This document shows, one piece after another, positions 20,412 to 31,319 of a stretch of DNA of 64,000 nt. Source of the DNA: Ahaetulla prasina (Eukaryota; Chordata; Lepidosauria; Squamata; Colubridae). The notes below the pieces were generated by a model. It was not told the DNA's origin and searched no databases. It worked only from the letters and a program-made list of their open reading frames with translations. The position numbers were made by a program, and so were the translations under genes. Each line of letters opens with the position of its first letter. Position 1 is the stretch's first letter. The stretch covers positions 4,009,959 through 4,073,958 of the forward strand of contig NC_080543.1 of assembly GCF_028640845.1 (NCBI RefSeq), given 5' to 3'.

Positions 20412-20552
20412 GACAAATTCCTTGTGTGTCCAATCACACTTGGCCAATAAAATTCTATTCTATTCTATTCTATTCTATTCTATTCTATTCTATTCTATTC
20501 TATTCTATTCTATTCTATTCTATTCTATTCTATTCTATTCTATTCTATTCCT
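20412..20552 (+). repeat. Snake1-like LINE 3' end with (ATTCT)n
   Basis: Starts acaaattccttgtgtgtcca ... ttggccaataaa, then about 20 ATTCT units. Confidence 0.88.
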
Positions 20553-20554
20553 AT

Positions 20555-21335
20555 TATTTATTATATTCTATTCACTATATTAATTGGATATAATGAAGAG
20601 GAACAATAGGACAGGAACGGCAGGCACGTTTTGTGCTCTTATGCACGCCCCTTATAGACCTCTTAGGAATGGGGTGAGGTCAATAGTAGACAGTTTTTGG
20701 TTGAAGATTTTGGGATTTTGAGAAGAGACCACAGAGTCAGGTAATGTGTTCCAAGCATTAATAACTCTGTTACTGAAGTCATATTTTCTGCAATCAAGAT
20801 TGGAGCGGCTAACATTAAGCTTAAATCTATTGTGTGCTCGTGTATTGTTGCAATTGAAGCTGAAGTAGTCTTCGACAGGAAGGACATTGCAATAGATGAT
20901 TCTATGAGTTAAACACAGGTCCTGTCAAAGGCGGCGGAGTTCTAAGTTTTCTAAATTCAAGATTTCAAGTCTGGTGGTATAAGGTATTTTGTTGTATTCA
21001 GAAGAGTGGAGAACTCTTCTTGTAAAATATTTCTGGACACGTTCAATTGTGTTGATATCAGAAATGTGGTATGGGTTCCAGACAGTTGAGCTTTATTCAA
21101 GAATTGGTCTAGCAAATATTTTACATGCTCTGGTTAGTAGTGTAGTGTTTTTGGAAAAAAAGCTACGTAAGAGTTTACAACTCTTAGAGCCTTTTTTGCG
21201 ATGTAGTTGCAGTGGGCTTTGGCACTTCGAAGGGTAGTTGTGTTGTTGGTGGTGTTAAATAGTTTGACATCGTCAGCAAAGAGAACACAATTACTTGTGA
21301 TACGGTCGCGGAGATTGTTGATGTATAATATGAAG
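20555..21335 (-). pseudogene. CR1/L3-like LINE fragment with RT active site
   Basis: The minus-strand frame reads LFILYINNL ... CVLFADDVKLF; the FADD codons are at 21269-21280. Downstream on the same strand are the connection segment and the 3' end, shared with 10840-11478 (agtagtcttcgacaggaagg, acgccccttatagacctctt). Several stops. 5'-truncated. Confidence 0.8.
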
Positions 21336-21895
21336 AGCGTTGCAAGCCTCCGGTTTCCAGCAGAGGTGCCAAGTTGCCAGCTCCCCAATTTGACGGCGGC
21401 TGACAAAGCTGGCATCAAGTCAAAACGTGAACCGGTGGACTGAGAAGTAAAGATACCCCACCCATCCCTTTACAAATACTTTGCCCACCACTCTGTATGG
21501 CATTCAGCAAAAATACGGCACTCGTGGAATGGTTTTATGCCGTTCTTGCTTCAGCTTTCAGTTCTCGCCAAGGGTTAGACAATGGCTGTTAGATGTTTAG
21601 CAGGTTTATCTCCGGGGGATTGGATTTCAGATCCTGATACGAGTGTCACAATGGCAGGCGTATTGATTAGGCTTTAATTGGAAGAATAAAATGTGTATTT
21701 TCCTCAACTTTTCGTATGAGACGCACCCTGCGCAAGAACTAGATTTCTGCAGAATCGGTGACGTTGGGATATAAAACAATGCCAAATCTGATGTAATATT
21801 TGCTGATAGGAGGACTGTTAAGGACTGAAGATCACAAAGAGTAAACCTTCCCAAAGTTGTTTACTCACAGGCTTAATGTGGACTTTTATTTTTTT
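21336..21895. other. Unassigned sequence
   Basis: No element or exon recognised. Confidence 0.35.
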
Positions 21896-21904
21896 TTAAA
21901 TCAT

Positions 21905-22490
21905 TGAACAGCCTCCTCTTGTGGCCTGCCAGCAGAGCTGGCCGCAGATTCGGACGATGAGATTATGGGGAGCAACTTGGGCCAGTTCTGGAGTCTGGGG
22001 AAGGGTCTGCGTCGGACGCAGAGATAGAGCCGGGGCCCTCCGACATTTCCCAGCCACCGGAGGTGCAGTTGCCTTTGGAGGCTGATCTGAGTGAGGAGGA
22101 AGAACAGCTGGGGCCTGTTCCAGACGCACGTAAGTGCAGAGCACTTAGGAGAGGAGAACAACGGAGGACAAAGAGTCGACTCAGGAAGCAAAACACACGT
22201 GGATGCTGAATGGCCCCCCCCCCGGCTGGGGAATAAATAGGAGGAAAGGGGAGTGGTGGTCGTAGGAGACAACCGTTCGTATTTCTGAAGAGTTTGCTCA
22301 CTGTGTTTTCGTGCCACAAAGACTGTTTGCCACAACTTAATTTGCAGCCTTTCAGCTGGGAGCTCAATCGCAAGGAACTGATAAGGTCTTCTTGCTGCAT
22401 TTAACTCCTTGCAGGATTCTTGCTTGGACTTTTCGGTGGGTGAATGCAATTAATTCACAAAAAGAAAATAAGAGTTTTTTTGTGACAAGG
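21905..22490 (+). mobile_element. LTR-B-like element, boundaries uncertain
   Basis: The segment gaggaggaagaacagctggg ... ccagacgcacgtaagtgcag matches the LTR-B host at 35239-36216. An aataaataggagg box at about 22230 may be its TATA region. Terminal dinucleotides and target duplication are not resolved. Confidence 0.5.
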
Positions 22491-22534
22491 GGTCTGTTTT
22501 TTTGCTTCTGTTAAGGCTGGGTCAGCATCTGCTA

Positions 22535-22672
22535 AAGCTACGAATGCTCCAAGACTGGAATTTTTTAAGAAGATGTTATATACCCATTTGTCTGAAGTGG
22601 TGTAGGGTTTCCTGCCTGGGCAGGGGGTTGGACTAGAAGACCTCCAAGGTCCCTTCCAACTCTGTTATTATT
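22535..22672 (+). repeat. CR1 LINE 3' end
   Basis: tgctccaagactggaatttt then gggggttggactagaagacc and ccaaggtcccttccaactct. Confidence 0.85.
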
Positions 22673-22905
22673 ATTATTACCTCTTGAACTGGATGACTTA
22701 TTTTTGGGGGCCCGCTTTTAGTGTATAACTGATGTTTCAACTAATTTGGAATAAAGCCCTTATTTTTATTCGCTTGGCCTGAAAGAAAAAATGTGAACCG
22801 GTTTGGCATCTGTATAATTTTGCCCATCGGGCATCCTTCCCCTGCCTGGCTCCGTCTGGCTTTCTTAGCCACTGGAAGGGCTGCTCAGCTGCGTCATCCC
22901 TCCAG
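22673..22905. other. Unassigned sequence
   Basis: A short (TTA)n at 22664-22679, otherwise nothing recognised. Confidence 0.3.
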
Positions 22906-22907
22906 AG

Positions 22908-23062
22908 ACAGGAAGTCCTTGACTTATAACCGTTCATTTAGTGACCGTTCCAGTGGTCCAGCACTGAAAAGAGGGACTTACGACCGGTTTTCACACTTAA
23001 CGACCATTGGAGCATCCCTGTGGCCACGTGATCATAATTTGGCCGCTTGTGTGACTTGTCTG
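22908..23062. repeat. MITE-1 fragment
   Basis: It has ggaagtccttgacttataac, cggttttcacacttaacgac and ggccacgtgatcataatt. Confidence 0.75.
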
Positions 23063-23103
23063 TGGGAGAAAAAGGGCGGTAGAGCCATCAAGCAGCAGCA
23101 AAG

Positions 23104-23372
23104 GGGCCTCTGGTGGCTCAGACTGGTAAGACAGTCTGTTATTAACAGCAGCTGCTTGCAATTACTGCAGGTTCAAGCCCCACCAGGCCCAAAGGTTGAC
23201 TCAGCCTTCCATCCTTTATAAGGTAGGTAAAATGAGGACCCAGATTGTTGGGGGCAATAAAAAGTTGACTTTGTATATAATATACAAATGGATGAAGACT
23301 ATTGCTTGACATAGTGTAAGCCGCCCTGAGTCTTCGGAGAAGGGCGGGGTATAAATGCAAACAAAAAAAATA
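23104..23372 (+). repeat. tRNA-derived SINE with L2-like tail
   Basis: The head has an A-box-like tggctcagactgg and a B-box-like ggttcaagccc (23170-23180). The body runs gactcagccttccatccttt, aaaatgaggacccagattgt. The tail gccgccctgagtcttcggag/aagggcggggtataaatgca closely resembles the L2 LINE 3' end at 18010-18045. Confidence 0.88.
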
Positions 23373-23684
23373 ATACAGAAACTGCCCAGAGACCTGTGAA
23401 TTACCCTGATGGAGGTCGCTTTTCCACTGTTAGACAGACTGTAGGAAATCTTGTAAGCGGGTTTTTTTCCCCCCAGATCTTGGTCGCTAATTGTGATGGG
23501 TTGTACCAAAAAAAAAAAAATAGCTAGTCATACTAAACAAGGTTTCCTCCACGCTTCCTTTTATGAAAGATCAGGGGGTTTTTTTATCTATCTGTTGCTG
23601 CAGATAGATAAATGGAGCTATGATGTCAGTCCAAAAGCTGATTCTGGATCGGCCAGGAATAAAAGTCCGTTCTTAAAAAAATAG

Positions 23685-24250
23685 AATTAGAATTTTAGAA
23701 TTAGAATTAGAATTAGAATTAGAATTTTAGAATTTTAGAATTTTAGAATTAGAATAGAATAGAATAGAATAGAATAGAATAGAATAGAATAGAATAGAAT
23801 AGAATAGAACAGAGAATAGGAAATAGGAAAATAGAATAGAATAGAATAGAATAGAATAGAATAGAACAGAGAATAGGAAATAGGAAATAGGAAGTAGGAG
23901 AATAGAATAGAATAGAATAGAACAGAGAATAGGAAATAGGAAATAGGAAAATAGAATAGAATAGAATAAAACAGAGAATAGGAAATAGGAAAATAGAATA
24001 GAATAGAACAGAGAATAAAAAATAGGAAAATAGAATAGAATAGAATAGAATAGAATAGAATAGAATAGAATAGAATAGAACAGAGAATAGGAAATAGGAA
24101 ATAGGAAAATAGAATAGAATAGAATAAAATAGAATAGAACAGAGAATAGGAAATAGGAAATAGGAAAATAGAATAGAATAGAATAGAACAGAGAATAGGA
24201 TATAGGAAATAGGAAAATAGAATAGAATAGAATAGAATAGAATAGAATAG
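23685..24250 (-). repeat. (AGAAT)n array with cagagaataggaaatagg variants
   Basis: About 560 bp of AGAAT with at least eight interspersed acagagaataggaaatagg blocks, the reverse complement of the variant seen at 13843-14596. An (ACAAC)n extension follows at 24251-24299. Confidence 0.9.
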
Positions 24251-24289
24251 AACACAACACAACACAACACAACACAACACAACACAACA

Positions 24290-24520
24290 CAACACAACAG
24301 TTGGAAGGGGCTTTGGAGGTCTTCTAGTCCAACCCCCTTCTCGGTCAGGAAACCCTGCATCACTTCAGACAAATGGTTGTCCAACCTCTTCTTAAAAACT
24401 TCCAGTGTTGGAGCATCCACAGCTTCTGGTGGCAAGTAGTTCCACTGGTTAATTCTTCTCACCGTCAGGAAATTTCTCCTTAGTTCTAGTTTGCTTCTCT
24501 CCTTGATTTAGTTTCCATCC
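24290..24520 (-). repeat. CR1 LINE 3' end
   Basis: The minus strand encodes RRINQWNYLPPEAVDAPT and LDNHLSEV, then the gttggactagaag 3' signature. It is joined to the AGAAT/ACAAC tract. Confidence 0.85.
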
Positions 24521-24558
24521 GTTGAATCAACGTTGACAAACATTCATTAAACCTAGAA

Positions 24559-24883
24559 CAGGAGTCAGCAACTTGCGGCTCTTTCACCCCTTTGCTGCAG
24601 CTACGTGTCACTCAAAATATGCGGGACAACCGCCAGTGTGCGACACCCACCGGCAGGCCATTTATTGAGCTTTTCAACTCCCGGTAGGCCAACCACGGAT
24701 AAATCCAAGACAAGAAAAGTTTCAGAAGAAAACAGAACGTTTAATTCAACTACATAGGCTCGTTTTGTGGCCCCTCAAGTAATAGTCAGGCACAGGAAAG
24801 GTTTTTGTGGCTCCTGGTGTTTTTTTTTCTGTGGGAAACCGGTCCAAATGGCTCTTTGAGTGTTTAAGGTTGCCGACCCCCTG
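24559..24883. mobile_element. hAT-type non-autonomous element
   Basis: Ends caggagtcagcaac ... gttgccgaccccctg, with 8-bp flanks ACCTAGAA and GCCTAGAT (6 of 8 match). Interior caaatggctctttgagtg. It resembles Charlie-type hAT MITEs. Confidence 0.7.
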
Positions 24884-24960
24884 GCCTAGATACTATCTAG
24901 GAGACAAACCAAATCAAAGGTAGACCCAGATGGGCCGATGACTCGTTTTTACAAAATTCA

Positions 24961-25070
24961 GGTAGTCCTCGACTTAACAACCGTTCCTTTAGAGACCATT
25001 CAAAGTTACGACGGCGCTGCCAAGAGTGACTCGTGATCGTCACACTTCTTCACACAGCTCTGACTGAAGA
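24961..25070. repeat. MITE-1 fragment
   Basis: Starts caggtagtcctcgacttaac; truncated within 110 bp. Confidence 0.75.
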
Positions 25071-25109
25071 ATGGATAAATCCTTCCATTCTCCCCCCCCC
25101 CCCCACACG

Positions 25110-25220
25110 ACCATCACCACCATCCAGTCAGAGCTGAAGAAGCTTCTCGGATGAGAAGCAAAACGTCTTCGAAAGGAAAACCAGAAAGTCCAGCTGTCCT
25201 CTTGACAGAAGCACCTTTGG
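25110..25220 (+). repeat. Penelope-like terminal segment
   Basis: cagtcagagctgaagaagct, tcggatgagaagcaaaacgt, cttgacagaagcacctttgg. Same family as 54584-54745. Confidence 0.7.
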
Positions 25221-27206
25221 GGAGGGGGTCTGCAACCTTAAACACTCCAAAGAGCCATTTGGACCCATTTCCCACAGGAAACAAAACAAAACAAAACAAA
25301 ACAAAAACCCACCACCGGGAGCCACAAAACCTGGGTGGGCGAGACCAACTCCATATCACCCACTCCCACTCAGTCACAGGACCCCTCATTAAGGCAGAGA
25401 ATCGGTTGTTAAAAAACACTGGGAATCACAAAATCCTTTTCTCTCTCTCCCCCTTTCTCTCTGTATCTCTCTATGTCTCTGTCTCTCCCCTCCTCCCCCT
25501 CTGTATCTCTCCCCCCTCTGTATCTCTCTGTATCTCTCTCCCTCCCCCTTTCTCTATCTATCTCTCTATGTCTCTGTCTCTCCCCCCTCCCTCTCTGTAT
25601 CTCTCTGTATCCCGCTCTGTATCTCTCTCTCCCCTTTCTCTCTGTATCTCTCTATGTCTCTGTCTCTCCCCTCTCCCCTCTCTCTCTCTCTCTGTATCTC
25701 TCTGTATCTCTCTCTCTCTCCCCTTTCTCTATGTATCTCTGTCTCTGTCTCCCCTCCCTCTCTGTATCTCTCTCTCCCCTCTCTCTGTATCTCTCTGTAT
25801 CTCTGTCTCTCCCCTTCTCTCTGTATCTCTCTATGTCTCTGTCTCTCCCCTCCCCTCTGTATCTCTCTCTCTCTCCCCTCTGTATCTCTCTGTATCTCTC
25901 TCTCTCCCCTTTCTCTATCTCTCTATGTCTCTGTCTCCCCCTCCTCTCTGTATCTCTCTCTCCCCTCTGTATGTCTCTGTATCTCTCTCTCCCCTCTCTG
26001 TATCTCTCTATGTCTCTGTCTCTCCCCTCCCCTCTGTATCTCTCTCTCTCTGTATCTCTCTCTCCCCTTCTCTCTGTATCTCTATGTCTCCCCTCCCCTC
26101 TGTATCTCTCTCTCCCCCCTCTGTATCTCTCTGTATCTCTCTCCCTCCCCCTTTCTCTATCTATCTCTCTATGTCTCTGTCTCTCCCCCCTCCCTCTCTG
26201 TATCTCTCTGTATCCCGCTCTGTATCTCTCTGTATCTCTCTCTCTCCCCCTTTCTCTCTGTATCTCTCTATGTCTCTCTCCCTCCCCTCTGTATCTCTCT
26301 GTATCTCTCTCCCCTTTCTCTCTGTATCTCTCATGTCTCTGTCTCTCCCTCCCTCTCTGTATCTCTCTCCCCCCTCTGTATCTCTCTGTATCTCTCCTCC
26401 CCTTTCTCTCTGTATCTCTATGTCTCTGTCTCTCCCTCCCTCTCTGTATCTCTCTCCCCTTTCTCTGTGTCTCTCTATGTCTCCCCTCCCCTTTGTATCT
26501 CTCTGTATCTCTCTCTCCCCATTCTCTCTGTATCTGTCTCTCCTCTGTATCTCTCTGTATCTCTCTCCTCCCCTTTCTCTCTGTATCTCTCTCTGTCTCT
26601 GTCTCCCCTCCCTCTCTGTATCTCTCTCCCCTTTCTCTCTGTGTCTCTCTGTGTCTCCCCCTCCCCTTTGTATCTCTCTGTATCTCTCTCTCCCCATTCT
26701 CTCTGTATCTGTCTCTCCCCTCTGTCTCTCTCTCCACCTTTCTATATCTCTCCCACTCTATATCTCTCTTCCCTTTCTCTATGTATCTCTCTATGTCTGT
26801 ATCTCCCCATCTCCCACTCGGTATCTCTCTCTCTCTCCCCTGTCTATCTCCCCCCCGTTTCTCACTTTGTATCTCTCTGTATCTCTCTCTCTCTCCCTCT
26901 CTATGTATCTCTCTATGTCTCTCTCTCTCCCACGCTCTATCTCCCCCCTCCCACTCTTTATCTCTCTTGTCTCTCTCTCCTCCTGTTTGTCTCCCCCCCT
27001 CTCTCCCACTCTGTATCTCTCTGTATCTATGTCTCTCTCTCTCTCTCTCTCCCCCTCTCTCTGTTTCTCTCCGATTTCGAAGGCCAGGTGAAGAGCGACT
27101 GGGAGAGGAGGGCGAGCGGCGGGACCAGCGAGCGATGGGACAGGGAGCCACAGTGCAGGCTCTAAAGAGCTGCATGCGGCTCTGGAGCCGCGGGTTGCCG
27201 ACACCC
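25221..27206. mobile_element. hAT-type element expanded by an internal CTCTGTAT minisatellite
   Basis: Ends gagggggtctgcaacctta and gcgggttgccgacaccc are flanked by ACCTTTGG on both sides (25213-25220, 27207-27214). Interior arms (agagccatttggaccca; gagctgcatgcggctctg) match the Charlie-type family at 24559. It is inserted in a Penelope-like segment. Confidence 0.65.
25438..27072 (+). repeat. CTCTGTAT-type minisatellite, about 1.6 kb
   Basis: Irregular units such as cctctctgtatctctctctc, alternating with atgtctctgtctctcccctc. Larger blocks repeat (for example the text at about 25500-25620 recurs at about 26100-26220). Open frames across it in several phases are low-complexity. Confidence 0.92.
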
Positions 27207-27214
27207 ACCTTTGG

Positions 27215-27295
27215 GTCACTTAACCAATGTTTCCCTGAGAAATTTGGAGCTAAAAAAAATGGTCGTAAGTGGAGGATCCCTCCCCCCCCACTACA
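27215..27295. repeat. MITE-1 end fragment
   Basis: cacttaaccaatgtttccct, gaaatttggagct, ggtcgtaagtggaggatcc. Confidence 0.55.
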
Positions 27296-27858
27296 GATGC
27301 AGTGAATGAAAGGAGAGGCAAGGTGAGGATGGCGTTGGCATGGAGACCCCAGGGAAAACCTCAAAAGCCCCCCACCCTTCCCCCCAAGCGGCCTTTCGTC
27401 TCCTTTTCTAAAAATGACCCTCGGATGCTGATCGGGAATAAGATTTTGCATATTTTAAAGCTGAGCACAACATTTGGCACCAGCAAATAATTTGGCAGGC
27501 CTCCTGCTTAACTTTAGACGTGCAGGAAGGCGGTGAAGGGGAAGGGAAGGTTTGATGGTTGAGCGAATCTTCTCCCCGGAATAAAGATGTTATTTAGGTA
27601 GGTTTATTTATACCTGGGGCTGGCAGCCAAGACACCTTCCTCGCCTTCTGTCTCTGGCTCTGCCCTTCCCGTGCCAAAAATACATCAGCCGGGATAAATC
27701 TACCCTCTATTCATAATATTCACCCTGAGATTAATCTTGTAAATCAATCCAGAATCTCTCGATCCTCCCAAACTCTGAGGCTGCTGATGTTTATCCGTTC
27801 AGTTAGCTCCAAATTCTAGCAAATTGTCAAAACGTTTTGATGTTCCTTTTAGGGCCGT
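27296..27858. other. Unassigned sequence
   Basis: Includes tttatacctggggctggcag and gataaatctaccctctattc. No element or splice-flanked exon recognised. Confidence 0.35.
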
Positions 27859-27864
27859 GTTTCT

Positions 27865-27948
27865 CAGAAGAACACAGCGATAGAGTTGGAAGGGACCTCG
27901 GAGGTCTTCTAGTCCAACCCCCTGCTCAAGCAAGAGACAACTCTACCA
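27865..27948 (-). repeat. CR1 LINE 3' end, short
   Basis: gagttggaagggacctcgga then gtccaaccccctgctcaag. Confidence 0.85.
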
Positions 27949-27954
27949 TTTTTT

Positions 27955-28805
27955 TAGAATAGAATAGAATAGAATAGAATAGAATAGAATAGAATTTTAT
28001 TGGCCAAGTGTGATTGGACACACAAGGAATTTGTCTTGGTGCATATGCTCTCAGTGTACATAAAAGAAAAGATACCTTCATCAAGGTACAACATTTACAA
28101 CACAATTGATGGTCAATATAAATCATAAGGATTGCCAGCAACAAGTTATAGTCATACAGTCATAAGTGGAAAGAGATTGGTGATGGGAACTATGAGAAGG
28201 TTAATAGTAGTGCAGATTCAGTAAATAGTTTGACAGTGTTGAGGGAATTATTTGTTTAGCAGAGTGATGGCCTTCGGGGAAAAAACTGTTCTTGTGTCTA
28301 GTTGTTCTGGTGTGCAGTGCTCTATAGCGTCGTTTTGAGGGTAGGAGTTGAAACAGTTTATGTCCAGGATGCGAGGGGTCTGTAAATATTTTCACGGCCC
28401 TCTTCTTGATTCGTGCAGTATACAGGTCCTCAATGGAAGGCAGGTTGGTAGCAATTATTTTTTCTGCAGTTCTAATTATCCTCTGAAGTCTGTGTTTTTC
28501 TTGTTGGGTTGCAGAACCGAACCAGACAGTTATAGAGGTGCAAATGACAGACTCAATAATTCCTCTGTAGAATTGGATCAGCAGCTCCTTGGGCAGTTTG
28601 AGCTTCCTGAGTTGGCGCAGAAAGAACATTCTTTGTTGTCCTTTTTTGATGACGTTTTTGATGTTAGTTGTCCATTTTAGATCTTGCGATATGATAGAAC
28701 CTAGAAATTTAAAGGTTTCTACTGTTGATACTGTGTTGTCTAGTATTGTGAGAGGTGGAAGTATGGAAGGGTTTCTCCTAAAGTGGCTTGAAGATGGCGC
28801 CAATG
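27955..28805 (-). pseudogene. Snake1/CR1-L3-like LINE, RT C-terminus to 3' tail
   Basis: The minus strand is open for about 200 codons (28201-28803) encoding a non-LTR reverse transcriptase C-terminal region: FKFLGSIISQDLKWTTNI, KKGQQRMFFLRQLRKL, YRGIIESVICTSITVWFG and RRYRALHTRTTRHKNSFFP. The 3' UTR continues to 28000 (ttattggccaagtgtgattg) and ends in (AGAAT)n at 27957-27993. It is 5'-truncated. This copy links the many tail-only copies in the window to their source LINE. CR1 sequence directly abuts its 5' side. Confidence 0.88.
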
Positions 28806-28885
28806 GTTGTCCAGTCCCTTCTTAAAAAACCTCCAGTGTAGGAGCACCCACAACTTCTGGAGGGAAGCCCTTCCACAGATTACAG
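28806..28885 (-). repeat. CR1 LINE 3' fragment
   Basis: ggttgtccagtcccttctta, cctccagtgtaggagcaccc. Confidence 0.7.
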
Positions 28886-29162
28886 ATAGTCCTCGACTTA
28901 ATGACCACAAAAATTACTGTTGGTGAGCGAGACGATAGTTAAGGGAGTTTTGCCACCTTTGTGGCCACAATTTTTAAGCGAATCACGGCAGTTGTTAAGT
29001 GAATCCGTTGACTTGGCTTATCAGAAGGTCACAAAAGCGGATCATGTGACCCCCTGGGGACGCCGCAACTGTCATAAATACGAGTCGGTCGCCAAGTCTC
29101 CGAATTTTGATCGCGTGACTATGGGCGGATGCTACAAACGGTCGTAAGTGCGAAAAAGGTGG
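28886..29162. repeat. MITE-1 copy
   Basis: agatagtcctcgacttaatg, gcagttgttaagtgaatccg, gtcataaatacgagtcggtc, ggtcgtaagtgcgaaaaagg. Confidence 0.8.
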
Positions 29163-29194
29163 CATTAGCTATTTTAGAATCTGCCTCAGATCTT

Positions 29195-29475
29195 TGGAGA
29201 TCCAGCGGGATCAGTGCACCGTTCCGAATTTAAGAAGCCATTTGTCTGGAATGGACAAGGGTCTCCTGCTTGAGGAGAGGGTTGGACTAGAAGACCTCTA
29301 AGGTCCCTTCCGACTCAGTTATTCTGATCCAGAAGTTGTGGGCTGCTCCAACATTGGAGGTTTTTTAAGAAGAGACTGGACAGCTACTTGTGTCTGAAAT
29401 GTTATAGGGTTTTCCTGCCTGAGCAGGGGGTTGGACTAGAAGACCTCTAAGGTCCCTTCCAACTCTGTTGTTCTA
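29195..29475 (+). repeat. CR1 LINE 3' ends, two in tandem
   Basis: Two successive copies end in gttggactagaagacctcta (29281 and 29432). Confidence 0.8.
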
Positions 29476-29484
29476 TTCTATCTC

Positions 29485-29868
29485 AGGGTGCTGTCCGCCA
29501 AGCAATGTCGGCTGGCGGCCCCCAGGGGAAGATCCTTCTCTGTGTGGGCTCCCACCCTCTGGAACGAACTTCCCCCGGGTTTACGCCAAATACCTGACCT
29601 TCGGACCTTCCGCCGCGAATTGAAAACACATTTATTTATTCGTGTGGGGCTGGCTTAAATTTTATTGGTTTTAAATTTTTATTATTAATTTTAAGGGTTT
29701 TTTTAGTTTTACATATTTTAAAGTTTTTAGGCCAATTATATAATAAGTTTTTTAATCTGTATTTTAATTGTATATTGTACCGTTTGTTTTACCCTGGCTG
29801 TACACCGCCCTGAGTCCTTCGGGAGAAGGGCGGTATAAAAATCGAATAAATAATAATAATAATAATCT
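29485..29868 (+). pseudogene. L2-clade LINE 3' fragment
   Basis: Encodes the end of the ORF (CRLAAPRG; TLWNELPPGL; FRRELKTHLF type) then the 3' UTR and gtacaccgccctgagtcctt/cgggagaagggcggtataaa with an AATA tail. Confidence 0.85.
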
Positions 29869-29869
29869 A

Positions 29870-29995
29870 AGCTAGTCTCCTTCAGAAGTTGTGGATGCTT
29901 CATTCCTGGAGGTCCTTTAAGTCTTTAAGAAAAGACTTGCCACTTGTCTGAAATGGTAGAGGGGTTCCTTGTTTGAGCAGAGGGTTGGACTAGAA
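29870..29995 (+). repeat. CR1 LINE 3' end
   Basis: tcagaagttgtggatgcttc then agagggttggactagaaccc. Confidence 0.75.
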
Positions 29996-30570
29996 CCCCC
30001 TCCCTCCTCTATTCCAATTGATCGATTGAATTCTGCAGATCCTGCTCATTCCTTCAATAGAAGCTGCAGGACCTCAAGAATTGTCATCTGCCTTTGCAAC
30101 ACGAGGCATTGTCCTTTGAACATGTCCCTTCTCTTCCCCCCCTCCCCAACCGTTGCTACTCCCCCCCCATAAAAAAAAACCTGGGGGTGGCATTTTGCAT
30201 TTCGGATTGAAGTGGCAGCGAAGGAGGTAATAGTACATTCCAACAACACACACCAGGTGAGCTCATTTTGTGGGGGCGTGAAGGTGTTTCGCTTCATTGT
30301 TCGCCAGTTGCTCCGCTTTGGGTTTGTGTGGGTTGTGGAGAAGTGGTGGTGGTGGTGGGGGGGCTCGGTGGCTGGGAGAATTGGGGAGGGGGAGAAACTC
30401 AATGGCTTCCTTGTTCAAATTAGTGGGTTTGCATGGGATGGGAGTCAGAAAATAGCCAAAAAGTCTTGAGCCCCCCCACTAAAAAAAACCAACAACCCTA
30501 AAAATACATCCTGGTAAAATTTGCACCTGTCACTGCTCTTCGTAGGAAGTTTTATGCTTTGGTTTTGGGC
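29996..30570. other. Unassigned sequence
   Basis: Contains C-rich runs at about 30138-30180 and a GGT-rich run at 30342-30362. No gene or named element recognised. Confidence 0.35.
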
Positions 30571-30644
30571 AGGGGTCTCCAACGTTGGCAACTTTACGAC
30601 TTGTGGACTTCAATTCCCAGAATTCCTCAGCCAGCGCATGCCTG

Positions 30645-30770
30645 AGCAGGGAGTTTATTTTATTTATTTTTATTTTAATTATTTATTTATTTTGTCACAA
30701 CAATATATGTAACTATCATACAGAAAGCTTATATAGTATATAAAGGTATAAGCATATATATATATATGTA
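30645..30770 (-). repeat. LINE 3' tail
   Basis: Stretch of TTATTT followed by ttttgtcacaacaatatatg, matching the LINE family at 10840. Confidence 0.55.
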
Positions 30771-30774
30771 GGTC

Positions 30775-31140
30775 TTTGGTTATTCGGGTTTTCTCCCGTG
30801 TAAAATTGGAAGTGTCTTGGCGACGTTTCGACGAAGTCTCATTCGTCATCTTCAGGCTTCAGCTTCGTGCTTCTGGGAGCAATGTGTGATTGCAGTTGTT
30901 TCTTCCTTTTTAACTGCTAGTGGGGGTTTGAACTGATTGGGTGGGAGCTTGGCTGTGCTCTGATTGGATGGAGGTGTTTTTTGTGCTCTGATTGGCTGGG
31001 GGTGTGTCCTGTTTGGGTGGGGGCTTGGTTGTGCTCAGATTAGTCTGAGTTGCAGGGGGATTTGAGCTGGTGAGCTGCATTGCTGTTGTTTGGCTTCGTG
31101 TTCGTGGTCGTGCTACATCTTCATAGTGGCTACATCTTCA
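30775..31140 (-). repeat. Penelope-like element fragment, second family
   Basis: The minus strand reads ctgaagatgacgaatgagac then ttcgtcgaaacgtcgccaag, a hallmark of Penelope-type terminal regions. The rest is repeated tgctctgattggctggg-like text. Confidence 0.6.
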
Positions 31141-31319
31141 TATATATATATGAAGAAGAAAAAAAAAACAATAGGACAGGACCTCCAAGATCCCTTCCAA
31201 CTCTCTTATTTCTGTTTATTGTTGGTGGCGCCTTGAACTAGCATGCGCTGGCTGAGGGATTCTGGGAATTGAAGTCCACAAGTCGTAAAGTTGCCAAGGT
31301 TGGAGAGACCCCTGGTCTC

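Noticed and set aside
25151..27451. Open frames of 500-650 codons on both strands
   Set aside because: Translation of the CTCTGTAT minisatellite; low-complexity in every phase.
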